Origin: Erythrophleum ivorense
Taxonomy: Eukaryota; Streptophyta; Magnoliopsida; Fabales; Fabaceae
NCBI GenBank assembly: GCA_026724425.1
Contig: JAIUCV010000397.1
Coordinates: forward strand, 716,589-780,588
Reading direction: 5' to 3'
Length of the DNA stretch: 64,000 nt
Shown here: piece by piece, positions 32,835 to 45,857 of the stretch
Numbering within the stretch: position 1 is the stretch's first letter
How the letters are laid out: each line of letters starts with the position of its first letter
The notes under the pieces: model-generated
The model's database searches: none
What the model was told of the DNA's origin: nothing
What the model saw: only the letters and a program-made list of their open reading frames with translations
Translations under genes and position numbers: made by a program

Positions 32835-35369
32835 TAACAATATTATTATAAAGCCATTTTAATGTTACAGGTTGAAAATATCTTAGTAAACATACTAGAA
32901 AAGTGTTTATTATGGAATTTCCCTTCACATATTGGGACATCTCTTGTTTTTGTTGAATGATTTTTTTCACCATGTAAGTAAATGTATATTCCTTATTGTT
33001 GTTCCCAAAGAATGCATCTAAAAGGGTGAATAGGTGCTTGTGCAAAAATATGAGATAACTTAAGCATTCTTCAATAAATATGCTAAATGAAAATTTTATA
33101 GACTTAAAAAGATCTTGTCAATAGGATGTTTAGAAAGAAACTATATATTTTGAAAATCAAGTAGACTTAATATTTTGTCATTGCATTGTTAACATAATGC
33201 AATGACAAAAATAAAGTGAAGTTCAAGGAGAAGAAGTACATAATATATTATATTGTTTCAAATTCTCTATCTTGCATCCAATCCCCTTGTAATATCAAAG
33301 GATTTTCAACTCAATCCAATCGCAAAAATATAATTAGGGTGATTTTACACATACTCACGACCAAGACAAGGTCTAAGCTCCCTTCAAACCTCATAACATT
33401 TGGATTTTACACAAACTTACCCAAAAATTTTTCTATATAAGGGTTATTCATTAAGCTCACCTTAAACTCACTTTCTTCACACTTAGGAAATATTTTCCAA
33501 AAAAAAATAATATAAGAATAGATTTGTAATCCTTATGAGAAAAAGGGATAAAATAAACTCACTTTTTAAAATTTTTTAAAGCTAGATGTAACTAGAAACT
33601 AAGTTTAGAAATTAAGATAAAGAGAACAAGGATAACTATAATACAATTTAGATTTAATTTATTTGCCTATATGTCTATTACCTTAAAAAAATAAGCCATT
33701 GAAGGAGAGAGAATTTTATCAATGTGAGAAATAGATGCAAAGACAGCTATGGAGTCACATTTTTGCCTTACAGACCATGTTTCTTCTTTTTCTTCTTCTT
33801 CTTTTATGTTTTAGTCTCAATAGGTGTATAAGGAGAAGACTTCTTTTCCTCACTTTTCTTATCTACATTTAATGCTAACAATAAATGCTTCCAATTGTAA
33901 GTGAAGATAAGAAAAAATGAGATAAAATAGTAATACTTTTGAGTAGAAATAGAGCAACAATGTATGTCAAACTTTTTACTGCATTTATCACTATTCAACT
34001 TTCTCTATTTTCATTTCTTTTAGTTTCTTTGAAGTTCCCCTTATTTGTTTACAAACTTATTCTTTCCAATTTCTTCTACTAAGCTTTCTTCATCGAATCA
34101 TTTTTTTCTTTGATGCCATTTTCTTTGGGGCCACAAGGTGTACACTGGAATGTTTAATGTGGCAAAAAAGCCTATGCTTGTTTAAAAGAAGAACTAGTTA
34201 AAGCATTTTGTCATCTAGGTTTTCTTTAATTTTCCATGTTAATAAATTGATGGATCCCAAACCTAAAGATGCTTGATTTTAAACCTCCAATGCCAACGGC
34301 AGTCATATAAGCACTAAGTATAGTACCAGTAGCTCAGTTGCTCACATAGTTGCAAAGATGGATTGAAACTTGTCATTTTCTGTAGCAAGCTTTTGAGCCT
34401 TCTCTTTTTCTAACTTCATTTTGGCCTCTTCAGGCTTTGACTGAAGACCGTAAAAAATTTTTACGTGTTCCTCATTTCCGATATCTTTTATTTATTATTA
34501 GTATTATTTAAGGTAGGATCAAGTCTTGATAAGTATTCCTCTGCTTATGCATCGATTTGATAAAATGGCGTTAAGGTTTGTTACTTGTTGCAAATGAGCA
34601 AAAGGTAGTCTTCTAAAATATATAGTATATTTTACAAAGACATCAAGTTTCCAAATGCCATTTTAACAATCAATCTATATGCTTTATTGAAATGTGGTGT
34701 ATAGTATACAACAATGACTATTCAAATTACTTTCTTTTTCCTTTTTTTATTTGCTCTCTATAAAAGTATATTCCTTTAGGCCATTGTATTGTTACTCTTC
34801 CTTAATTAAGTGTTGGGCATATAGCTTTTAAGTAACACATTTTATTTCAATGTATTTCATTTCACTTGAAAAATTGTTATTGCTTATAAAAATAAATTTA
34901 ATGATATATATCAATACAATAAGAAATAAATAATATTTAATTATTTGCAATTTCATGCTTTTATAAATTTAATTTAAGAGTTCTTTTTATCATCAAAATA
35001 ATTTAAAATCATATCAAAACCTTAGGGCTAATAGTCTCTCCCTTTTTTATGATGATAAAACTGCTAAGTATAAACCTTCATATAAGCATCATGTGTTTAG
35101 AATAAAGAACAATAATTTGAAATATATCAAGATTTCAGTTTGAAGTACTCATTATGAACTTCCCTTGAATATGTATTTGTTATGACCATGAGAATGCTCC
35201 ATTGAAACTTGCTCTAAAACACAATAGCAACACTATTTTGTACCATAAATATTTTTCTCCCTTTTTGACATCATCAAAAAGGAAGTTCAACATTCTCTAA
35301 AAGCTTTCAAAAATAGTAGTTGTTGTTTGGATCATATTCTTGGGTAATCTTTATATCTTTGTACTTAGG
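32835..35369. other. unrecognised 2.5 kb AT-rich stretch
   Basis: No family R or gypsy match. The minus strand at about 34440-34350 encodes a short Lys/Glu-rich, coiled-coil-like segment (KPEEAKMKLEKEKAQKL), and 33998-33804 a 64-codon frame; neither is recognised and both are isolated. A CTT-rich run lies at 33784-33810. It may be ancestral intergenic DNA or a worn-out element. Confidence 0.35.
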
Positions 35370-35670
35370 TGTAACACCTCAAAATTGATCAAGAGTAATT
35401 ATGATAAATTAGGGAATTAATATGTGTTTAATTAGTAAAATTAATTAAAAGAGATGGACATTTAATTTGGGTCTTATAATCAGCTTATTTAGGCTTTGAG
35501 CCAAACATAGAAGCTCATTCTTAGCTATAAGGAGGTCCAATTCCATTTCTTAAAGGCTCAACCATAATCTTATGCAAACTTAATTTAAATAAACCCTTAT
35601 AGCTTAGCCCAACAAATCAACATCTGAACCCACTTGGGAGATGGGTTTTTAGGTTAACCTACAACCTATT

Positions 35671-38600
35671 TGTACTGTTCGATTTTTGTTAAACGACGAA
35701 AACGAAAGCGTTTTCAAAGCAAGTTCCCTGAAATGAATTAGTTAAGATCCCAAAAAATTTGAGTAACATTTTAGACTCCTAAAAATGAGAATCCTAGGCT
35801 CAGACAGAAAGAAAAATGAAGCTAGAATGAAGAAACAATTTCTTATGAAAAACTCACAAAACATAATGGCATTTTTATAATTTTGAGAAAATTTTGGAAT
35901 TCACATAGGAGGGCTCTTTAAATGAAATATTTGAGTTCTCTAGCATTCTCAAAGGCCCTAAAAACCATGGGAAGTCCCGGGACAATTAAATCCCCCCCGA
36001 TGGATGTTTTTCCAACATCAGTGTACCTGAACTTTAATGGATTCATTCAGGAAGGTTTTAGCTCCGATTTGAGTGATTCCAAAGAAATTTTACTAAATTG
36101 GGAATCTAAATTTTATAATGGAAAAGACTATTCTCAAAAAAGAGCTAAAACAAATTAGAAACAAAAATGCCAAAAACGAAGAGCAAAACAAAAATTTTTG
36201 AAAAAGCTATTCTCCTCCACCTATAAATAGATGGTGCCTCACTCTCCCACTCACATAGCTTCATATTTTTCTGCCCCAAACCAGAGAAGAAACCTTAGGA
36301 GAGTGGCGTACTAAGGGAAGAAGAGGGAGAAGAGAAATCAAGGCTTGAAGGTAAGGAATTTTGGTAGTTTTTCATGCTTTCTTCATTCCAAACCTCTTCT
36401 CCTCCATTCTCCTTTGTTTTCTATGATTATAATGAAGTTTATAAATCTGTATTAAAGGAGAAATTAAGGGAGAAATTCGAATTTGAAGAGAAGAGCTCAA
36501 AAAAGACAAGATTAAAGTGAGAAAACAAGGAAAAACAAAGTAATTTCTTCTTTTATGGTTGCTACCTCTTGCTTCTCTTCTCTATCCATTTTGTCCCACT
36601 CAGGAAGTCCTAAGGGGGCTTGGTTTTTAGGTAGAACCAAGGGTGATTCTTAGGAAAAAGGGTGTGGAGATTAAGAATATGAAAAGAGAATTAACAAATA
36701 ACCATAAAAGTTCAAGATGCAAATTCTAGGGTTTCAAGTGTTCCTTAAAAAATCTGATTTGATCTATTAATTCCTATACTTAAATAAGAGTTTAAATGAG
36801 CTCCTAAGATCCCTAGAAGTCTCCTCATGTCCTTCTTCCATCAAGAAAACAAAGCAAAGTTCATGAAGGCCAAAATCCTCCATAGTCTCGGCCTAAGGGA
36901 GTTTGTGTACCTAGGGATAGTTTTAATTTGTTCCAAACCCATTCTTGAGTCATATATAATGAGTGAAGATGAGGGGAGGCCTTGGAAAAAATTTAGAAAC
37001 TATAAAAAGTAAGTTGGCTTTATATGTTCCATAACATAACCTAATGAAGTAACATATAGTTAGGCTCTTTATTTTGATTGTGTGATGACTCCAAGAGGCT
37101 TAAAAGGAGTCAAGAATCATATATGAAAAGAAAGAATGGAGCCTAGAATTTATTTGATAGGTGTTGCTTCATTAGATGCATTTTTGGAACTATAAAAGGG
37201 TTTATAGGTTAAGCTAGAGTCTAAGTAAGTTGTGTGACCTTAGAATTAATTTCATGAACCTAATTAGCCTCCATAAATTGTGTTTAGGCTAAGAGAAATC
37301 ATTCCCACACCTTTGTGTGTGTGAGGTTGAGGAAGGGAGCATTCTTTCAAGAAGAAAAGTGTGTGGTTGCACCAAAGGTAGCTCTCTCCATCTTCTCTCA
37401 TGCATGATTGTTTGCCTTACTTGTCTTTGAATGTGTGTATGTGTGTTTTAAGCAATGAAAAGTATTCTAGCATGATTTTATATGCCATGGTACTATGATG
37501 ATGCATTATGTTTCCAGATGATGTTTATGATGTTTGCTTTGATTTGCTTAAGTGTGGTGAGGCTAAGAACTTTTAGCCATGGTGAGAATGAGCCAAGAAT
37601 CCTTAAAATTAGTTGAGATAAAGTAAAGAGTCTCTCAAAAGTGAGGTTGACTCCCAAGAGTAAGGTTGAGTCCAAGAACCTCTTAAAGAATGGGTGACTT
37701 GCTTAGTAAGCCTTTATATGCTATGTGTGACTTGTTCAAATGTTGAAAATGCTTCTTGAATAATTGCACATGACAATATGCCCATGCATACATTTGTAAG
37801 ACTTGTTTTGCATCTTTTATGTATGATTGAAAGGGAGATGAGCTATTGGGATTCTTTGAATCTCATCCCCCCTTTACATTGTTCTAACATGCTAGGTGGA
37901 CTAAGAGAGCAAGGGAATGGAAGCCAACTATATGAAAAATGAGAGTATGACACTAAAGTGTGGAATTTTGTTACTTTAAGGCCATATGAATGGAAAATGC
38001 TATAATCAATGGTTGTATAGGTTCTATGATGTTATGAACATGTATAACTATGTTAATGTATCATGTATAATTGAAAGCTAAGGTTATATGAATGGAAATG
38101 CACATTTTAGTCTTTGTGTTATGGAAGTGTTTGTATAAATAGAAGTGGAATGGCCAAATTGAGATGCATGAGGTTTGGGACCATTTGGGTAGCTCATACA
38201 AGTCATAATCATGCTTTTAGACTTGCCTAAGAGGTGCCAAACATCAAGGGAAATCATTTGGACACTTTGGTATTCTATGTAGAGCAAAAATTGACTATAT
38301 TAGAAACCTATACCACTTTTTATCCAAATGAACTCTTCTTAGTTTAAGATTTGGCATGCATTTAGAGCTTTTTGCGAAGCTAAAGAATAGGATTTTTGGA
38401 GGTCTAGAGAATATTTGATGAATTTTCAAAGTTGAGAAAAATTCTGGTTTTGGTCTTATATACTGTTCATTCAAGTCCGAAAATGATTTCTATCACTTAG
38501 GCGCCAAATGATGTCCAATTACCATGAAATTTTATATGGAGAAACTGGACATTTTCAGTAACTTGTGCCAACTTGAAGCATCTCATTTTGATGTCTAAAG

Positions 38601-39260
38601 AGAAAGATATGACTTTTTAAAGATTCTGCCCAATATTAGACACTCAAGCTGACCTCATGTACTGTTTAATTAAACATACCTAAACTGGTCTAGAGTTATT
38701 TTTTCCCTCTAGCTAACACCTGTAGCTTTCTAGATTGATATCAGTTGCATGGATTGGATTTTTTTGGAATTAATTGGACACTTTTGAAGTTTGCTATAGA
38801 AACCTATGATAATACCAGTAGACAGCTAAACCTCTAGACTTTTTTAAATGTCAAACGTCTTTTGTGTGGTGTTTCATGGTCTGGACATATTTTTTGCATA
38901 AAGTAGACATGTGTAGCTTTCTAGAATGTCTAAGAATTCATTATTTCAATTTTCTAGAATTAGTTATAATTTTACAAAGTTTGTAACAGAGAAAGGGAAA
39001 TTTTGGCCAAAAATGCATATATGAATTTTATGCTCCCCTTTGCTTTCCATGAGTTGTAAAATGAATTGTATTCATATAATTAAATATTTGAATGTGATGT
39101 ATGAGCTTATATGGTCCATGTGATACTGAATGAAATTTTTATACATGACGCAAAGCTAAATAATGCATTACTTTAATGCCATTATTTTGCCTCTTATGTG
39201 AGTTGCATGATGTAAGGCATAGATATAGTATGAAATGAGCTAAAAATTTATGGTGTTACA
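35671..39260 (+). mobile_element. family R solo LTR (3590 bp), TSD CTATT/CTATC
   Basis: It runs from TGTACTGTTCGATTTTTG (aligning with GTTCGATTTCTCC about 40 bp inside the 18718 copy) to GGTGTTACA. Flanks CTATT (35666-35670) and CTATC (39261-39265) differ by one base. It shows a TATA box (36221-36230), splice-donor-like GGTAAG (36350-36355), hairpin (37848-37864), four ~190-bp units (about 38418, 38608, 38770, 38962) and the terminal TGAGCTTATATGGTCCATGT box. No coding capacity. Confidence 0.8.
36221..36230 (+). promoter_or_regulatory. TATA box of a family R LTR
   Basis: CTATAAATAG lies 550 bp from the LTR start, followed by a CT-rich stretch suited to a transcription start, with AAGGTAAG 130 bp downstream. 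Confidence 0.65.
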
Positions 39261-40074
39261 CTATCTAGAACCCTAAATTCTCTTCAGCCTTCCTCCCATT
39301 CTGCAAAAAACACAAGAGGCTTTAGAGAGGAAATTTGGAGGAACAAAGGAGGCTAGGATTTCTTCAGCATATTTCTAATATTTCCCACTTCTAGAGGAAG
39401 AATTAGCTAAGGTAATCTATATGAAGCTTAATCCTCTCTTCTTCCTCTTCAATTTAACCTAATTAATTTTTCGTTTGGAGTATTTTCACCTTCCACCTAA
39501 ATCTGAAATTTTTATTTTAGGTTGTTCTTGCATGATTTTCATAGGCTAAGGCTAAAAAGGTTATTAGATAAGTATCATTTCCCTATTTTGATGTATTTTC
39601 TACTGGTTAGAGACCCCAATAACTGACTTATAATTTAGGCCTTGTTTGGATGGGAAAATAACTATAATTTAGGGTAACATTTTGAAGTTTCTAGTGTAGG
39701 GAAGACCAAATACGAATTTAGAGTCTCTTGGTAGCTAAATAAGTGTTCTCTAGGTAGCTTATAATGCTTGGGTCTTATAGTTTTTTATTTATGTTGTAAT
39801 TAGTATCTAAAAATATGCTTTATTTGATTTAGGATTTCTAGAGTGTGGGAACTCGTATTTGGCTTCAGAACTTAACTCAATTAGGTAAGGTAATTGGGGT
39901 TAATTTTAATTCTTTGCATATGTCCACTTTAATCATATATCTACAGCATATGTATGATTTTGAATGCTAAATGATTGGTTGGCTATCTGAATTATTGTGT
40001 TTGGACCTTGTGCAAGTCTATGGTGGAGCTATGATATAGCTACTTGGTAAAGAAAACTATTGTTCACTTGTAGT

Positions 40075-41150
40075 TGTCACACTAGCGAAAGTTAATGAAT
40101 TTCGTTGGTTTGTAGTAAAATGCTCACCAGGTCGTCTCCCAAGTAGCTATTAATCAAATCAATTAGTTTAGGGTATAAAAATATAAAATTATGATGATTG
40201 AGGGTTCAAAAACATAACAAACTGAAAAGCAAATAAATTAACAAAATGCAATGAAACAAAATTCAATCAAAAAATTATGCAACCAATCCAAAATTCTTTC
40301 TTTGATAGTTCCCTATCCTTGTCACCTAAAAATACCTCTAGTTTGATTTTTAATCCTTTGCTTTTTTTTATTAATGTTCCTAAACTATCGTTCAAGATTT
40401 TAATTGGTTCGTATTGCTAATCAAAATGCAACCGCACTTCTGTCAATAATATGAAGCCAAAATATTTCGCACTTAACCAGAGGCACACGCAGAATCCTAA
40501 CATGGTTTAGAATGAGTTTAATTGATTAATCAACTAATAAAATCAAAACATATTCTTAGATAAATCAAATGAATCAGAATTCATGTAACAAAAATCATCT
40601 AACCAAAATGATGCAAATTGCATGAAAACAAAGAAAACAAAAAAAAAATACATTCTAAAATTAAAATCCAAACTATAATTCTATACAAACATGAACTTAA
40701 GTTCCCTATCAGGTTCAGACTTTGGATTGATCACTGAGAAAATTAGAAAGCCATAAAAAAAATGAAAATGAGAATGAGAAGTAGAGAAGATAGAGAGAGT
40801 GTGTGTGTGTATCTTCTCCTTCTTAAATAGGCAAAGTTGTCCTCTTCCATAAGAAATCCAATACTAATCTTAAAGCTAATCTTGAAGCAACAATACTAAT
40901 CTCGAAGTAATATCCAAATCCTTATAAGAGTCTTCTAACCCAATTCTTTTAGGAATCTTTTATCCTGTAAAGCAATTAAAACTAATTGCACATCCATTGG
41001 AAAAATATAAAAATAAAACACAATAACATCCATTAATCTATATTAAGCTCACTTAATATAAGATAAGCCCAAAGTCATTAAATTATCCATAATAATTTAT
41101 TATTAAGACTAAATATAAGGAATATAAAATATAGTAATATTAAAATATCA
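40075..41150 (-). mobile_element. 3' LTR of the minus-strand Athila-type element (1076 bp)
   Basis: The minus strand starts TGATATTTTAATATTAC after a purine-rich AAGTGTGAGGGAATT and ends GCTAGTGTGACA. Its last part resembles the ends of the LTRs at 45857 and 54059. A GT-repeat lies at 40798-40811. Confidence 0.75.
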
Positions 41151-42686
41151 AATTCCCTCACACTTAGGCTTTTGTACTCCTAGACAAAATAAAAAAACAA
41201 AAAGGAAAACAAAATTGAAATGCAAAACTACCAAGTTAAACACAATTCAAGCTTTTTAGATATTCAACAATCAAAGGTAACCTTTCTTGCTAATCGAGAA
41301 AGAACAAGTAGCATGGCAATTTCAATTGATAAAAAAAAAATGAATCAAAGTGGTAGCTCTTCATTGGTTATGTATTTACTCTCAATTATCTCAAGTGTTT
41401 AGGTGAAGCTTTCCTTTCAAATTCAACATTTCACAACATCACTACCATAGGCTTGTATATCTTTTCAATCTCCATTAACTACATCACAAGTAATATATAA
41501 ATTAAAAGGACTTCTATTCAACGTTGTAATAGGGTTAGGGTATGAAATAAGTGGTAAACAAAAGAACTAAGTGACACAAGCAAACACTTGAAATATCAAG
41601 AGCAAAAAAAAAAAAACATAAGATGGAATAAATGTGCATCTCAAGATTTTATTTGTCGTAAATCAATACATGCTCAATGGAAATCAAAGTGATTTTATTT
41701 TTCATTTCATTTTTCATTCATTTTTTTTCATTTTTTTACCACTTCTCTTTTTTTTCCTTTCATAAAGATTTTCTGTTCTCCTCCTTTTTTTTTTTGATAT
41801 CTCTAAAGTGAACAAGTTAATTGGATCAAAATTGGCGTAGACTACACATCCATCCACCCTATCAAGATATAATGCTCTTAATAATCAAAAGTATCAAAAG
41901 GTGGGAAAATTCTTTTTTCATGGCTAAAAGGATGAAAAAGAAAACATAAAAGGCTAAAAAAAAGGGAATAAAAATAAAGGATAAAACATAGGTGGAATAG
42001 CTATTTGGCTTTGTCTATAATAAAAGAAAAAAGAAAGAATGCCTTAATCATTTTTATAAATGCTTGTGCAAATGTAGTTTCAATTAAGAATCAAAACAAG
42101 TTCTACAGTGAAAATCATGATCGGCGAATGCTCTCACAAGAAGGAAACAATATAAGGCCCAAAATCCTCATAGGTTTAAAACTACCACATGAATCCATTG
42201 AAATTAAATTCATTGCCAATTTACTTAAACTCTAGAAAATGAAATTGATTCCTAATCATGTTAAAATACTTCTAAGCTTAAATTGCTTCAACTTGTTTTT
42301 TTTTAAAGAAAAATAAAAAAAAAATGCAAGAAAAACAAGAAAAAAAATGGAAATTCTGAAAAACAAAACTAAAAAGGAAGCAGAATGAGTGATTTTTCCC
42401 CTCACACTTAATTTTTACATTGTCTTCAATGTAACAATAATCTAATTCATCAATTAAAGAGAAGACAAGAAAGGAAAAGAGGAGGGAAAGAAATACAATT
42501 AAGTGGTTCAAGTGTATGAAGCATTGTAAAGCTATAGCTCCTTCATTGTCTGCTCCTAAAATCCCTTATAAAAATGTTTAAGCCATTGCCCATTCACTGT
42601 GAAGTACTTGTTAGTTGACTCATTCATAATCTTAACTACACCATAGGGAGAAACATGAGTAACTACAAATGGATCGATCCATTACT
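41151..42686 (-). other. 3' untranslated region of the minus-strand Athila-type element
   Basis: Non-coding, between the integrase end and the LTR. It begins (minus orientation) just after the integrase C-terminal frame and ends in a purine tract (reverse of TTCCCTCACACTTA, about 41153-41166). Confidence 0.65.
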
Positions 42687-43040
42687 TTAGGCAAGAATGT
42701 AGAGGAGGACTCCTTCACCAACATGTGGTTTTTTTCTTTTAATCATCTTATCATGCATAACTTTGGTTTTCTCTTTGTAAATTCTAGAATTTTCATAGGC
42801 TTCTAATCGAATCTCTTCAAGTTCTTGAAGTTGTAATTTTCTTTTAGAATCGACTTGAGATAAATCTATATTATACTTCTTTATTGCCCAATAAGCTTTA
42901 TGCTCAATCTCAATTGGTAAGTGACATATTTTACCAAAAATTAACCTATAAGGTGACATATCTATAGGAGTTTTGTAGGCAGTATGGTAAGCCCATAGTA
43001 TATCCTCTAATCTTTTATTCCAATCTTTTTCTGTTAGGTT
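42687..43040 (-). pseudogene. int: integrase C-terminal remnant, minus-strand Athila-type element
   Basis: A 90-codon frame (42959-42687) reads MSPYRLIFGKICHLPIEIEH, YWAIKKYN and a charged helical segment ending in HVGEGVLLY. The preceding frame adds AYHTAYKTPI-like sequence with stops. It matches the integrase end of the + strand element at 63700-63990. The core with the Asp-Asp-Glu residues is missing: the zinc-binding region at about 43060 is followed directly by the segment after the third catalytic residue. Confidence 0.85.
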
Positions 43041-43059
43041 GCACTATTTTCTCTAGAAT

Positions 43060-43707
43060 TTATTTTAGAGAACATACATCTAATAATCCGATCACTATAC
43101 ATGCGCTACAAGTGAAGGTCATCCCAAATATAAGTTTTTGCCTTATTTTTAAGTTTATTAATTTGGTACTTTTTAAAATAAGTAGGTAATTCAGAAGCAA
43201 CTAAGAAATTTACCATATCTACATACTAGGGATCTTTATTATGCAATGAGTACAACTACTTATCTGGAAAACTATCCTTAATAATAGATGAATCTGAAGA
43301 GTGAGGTATTCTACTCAAATGATCAGGCACAAGATTTTTTGCTCCACTCTTATCTCTAATTTCTATGTCAAATTCCTATAGGAGCAACATCCACCTAATG
43401 AGTCTTGATTTCACATTAGGTTTCTTGAGTAGGAACTTTAAAGTTGCAGAATTAGAATAAACAATAACTTTAGAACCAAGCAAATAACAACAAAGCTTAT
43501 TTAAACTAAAAATAACAACTAAAAGCTTTTTTTCAGTAGTTGTATAATGAGCCTGAGCCTCATCTAAGGTGTGGGATGTATAAGAGATCACATGAGACTT
43601 CTTGTCTATCCTTTAGAAAAGAATTGCACCTATAGTAAAGTTGGATGCATCACACATCAGTTCAAATGAAAATTCCTAATTATGAGGTTGGATGATAGGT
43701 GGTGTGG
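43060..43707 (-). pseudogene. pol: RNase H and start of integrase, minus-strand Athila-type element
   Basis: It resumes right after the solo LTR with IIQPHNWEF, CDASNFTIGAIL, and a 71-codon frame with SHTLDEAQAHYTTTEKKLL, VIVYSNSATLKFLL and KSRLIRWMLLL. A decayed stretch corresponds to the linker and start of integrase (YIWDD...). SNSA replaces the usual T-D-H-A, so one catalytic Asp is lost. Confidence 0.85.
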
Positions 43708-45857
43708 TGATAAGCATGAATTTTGTATGTTTTAATTCGCCTAACTTAGGCATTTTAATGATTAAATATGACTTTAAGACTTCAATTAGATAAGATTTTA
43801 TTTTAGTGGCCATTTCTATATTTTAGGAATTTATTTGCAAATTGTTGGTTTTTAATGTTTAAATTTATTTTAAATAATTTTTGTGAATATTCCTATTTGA
43901 TTTTTCCCACTCTTTTGTGCAGAATTTTAATATGTAATTGGAGCTTTGAATAGAAAATTAAATTGAAGAAAAGCAAGAGAAGAGATGGTCTTCAAGTGTG
44001 TTAGTGTGCAATCTCAAGAGCTTCAATGCACTTATTACTCCACTGCATTCACGTTGAAGCAACACTTTTCACACATGCAACACAACTCTCACGTTGCACC
44101 CATTCACATGAAGCCATGATCATTCAAGTCACACAGCCACAAAACACGTAAAGAAGCTTGCATGGGCTGGAGAAGAGCATTTGCACGTGGGAGGCAGCAT
44201 TAGGGAGGTTCACAAGGAAGAGGACCATCCACAAAAGCACTTGGCTGGAGCTTTTGAGCAGAAATAGCTACGGGTTCTGAGCATGTTATTGCAATGAAGA
44301 AATCTCACATGAAAACGATGTAATTGAAGCCATAGGATGACGTGAAGAAGCTCGTTCGAACAGAAGCTTTGAGCTAGAGATTTAAAAGAGGGAGTGAAGC
44401 TTCTGAACAAGGAGAAGTAACGTGATGAGCAGAAGAAGCCTAAGCTGCACGAAAAAGAAAAGCATGTGATGGGCTGGGGAATGATTACAGAAGCATGGGT
44501 TAGCAAGGCTGTAACGTGGAAGAACCATGCACGGGCAAAACGCATGAAGAAGCTGAGCATATCATGTGGAAGAACAACGTTGAACAGAGGAGAGGGAGCT
44601 GTATAAGAAGAAGCAAACACGAGCTGCACGTTGGAATGGGAAGGAAGACGCTAGAGCTAAAAATGTAAGAGGAAAGAAGCTACGTGGGGCATGAATTTTA
44701 ATATTATATTCAACATGGGAATGAAGTGGGGCCCACATTTATATATATACATGAGGAAGCTACGGACATTTGGAATGGTGCAATGGCTGAGCACGTGGAA
44801 TCAATAAAGAATTCACGTGAGAATGAGGGAAAGGGAGCACGTGAATAATCCATTCATTCCATTCGCACAATGGGGTCCATTCGAAAACACACTCGCGGAT
44901 CATACCACATTCATGCCCCCATCGTCCAAAACTCATCCTCTGCACCGTAGCAACCATATCCTCCATTCTCCATCTCTTTCCACCCTAAAATAAAGTTTTA
45001 ATCTCCATCTGTGGCTAGCTAGGAGGAAGATCCTTGGTGCAAGCTTGAATCCATGGAGAAGAACTCATAATTTTGGCTAATATTTCTTTAATTTCCTACA
45101 CTTTTTCTATTTCAAATATTGTCTTGGTTAAGTTGTATTTGATAGGGAATTTGCGTAATTATAATTAGTGGTTAGTTAGACACTAATTAGGAAGCCTTTT
45201 GTTGATTAATTGATCTGATTAGACACTGATTTTTTATTATTCTCTAATTTCTCATGTGTGCCTCGAAGGTGTTTGATGAAATGCATGAATAAAATTATGT
45301 GTTTGAATGTTAAACTTGAGAATTCCTTGGTGTTTAATTGGTTAACTAAACATCTTAGGATGATGGTTCAGAGGCTAATTAATCAGTTAATTAATCAAAT
45401 TAGATGTTCATTGATCTTAAAAACAAGAATTAATAATTTAATGTAAGATTGAGGTTTCAATTCAACATTAGATTGTTAATTTCTTGAATCTTGAATGGTA
45501 ACCCAAGATAACTTGTTATGAACACATTAGGAACTCTTAGGCTAGAATTAATCACAATTGAATTAGGATAAGGATAGTGGATACCAAGGGATGATTTCAA
45601 AGCTAGTCACAAGACCATCTCCACCCATAATTCATATAATTAGGTAGCAATTAGAAATTTTGATTCAATTTAGTTTTAGGTTAGTTTAATTCAATCAAAA
45701 ACTCCCTTTAGTTAAGAAATTTTTAGAGTCTTTTAATATTTGAAAAACTCAATTAAATATTGAATTCCAATTCCAAGGGAGATGATCTAGGTTGTGCCAC
45801 TAACTGTATATTTTATCAACCTAGTTTTATTTTGAGGGTTGCGCGACAGACCCGTCA
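43708..45857 (+). mobile_element. Athila-type solo LTR (2150 bp), TSD TGTGG
   Basis: TGATAAGCATGAATTTTG...GACCCGTCA, flanked by TGTGG at 43703-43707 and 45858-45862. The last 100 bases (AAGGGAGATGATCTAGGTTG, CCTAGTTTTATTTTGAG) match the 5' LTR end at 53960-54059, so it comes from an Athila-type element of the same group as the + strand one. Removing it and one TGTGG restores a continuous pol reading. A TATA-like run lies at 44738-44750. The 139-codon frame at 44210-44629 is not recognised as protein. Confidence 0.9.

Larger units (their letters stand above)
35370..40074 (+). mobile_element. unrelated LTR-like element, split by a family R LTR
   Basis: The left part (35370-35670) starts TGTAACACCTCAAAATTG, a start typical of plant Ty3/gypsy LTRs. 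The right part (39261-40074) continues ATCTAGAACCCTAAATTCTC after the inserted LTR. The resulting joined sequence resembles the leader region of a chromovirus-like LTR, but no coding part is present to confirm the lineage. Its right side is cut by the Athila LTR that starts at 40075. Confidence 0.5.

Noticed and set aside
32830..33998. Host gene candidates from 60-75-codon frames
   Set aside because: Short, isolated and on mixed strands, with no recognisable motif and no splice pattern I can support.
44210..44629. 139-codon minus-strand frame
   Set aside because: Inside the Athila-type solo LTR; Phe/Ser/His-rich, unrecognised and unsupported by any neighbour.
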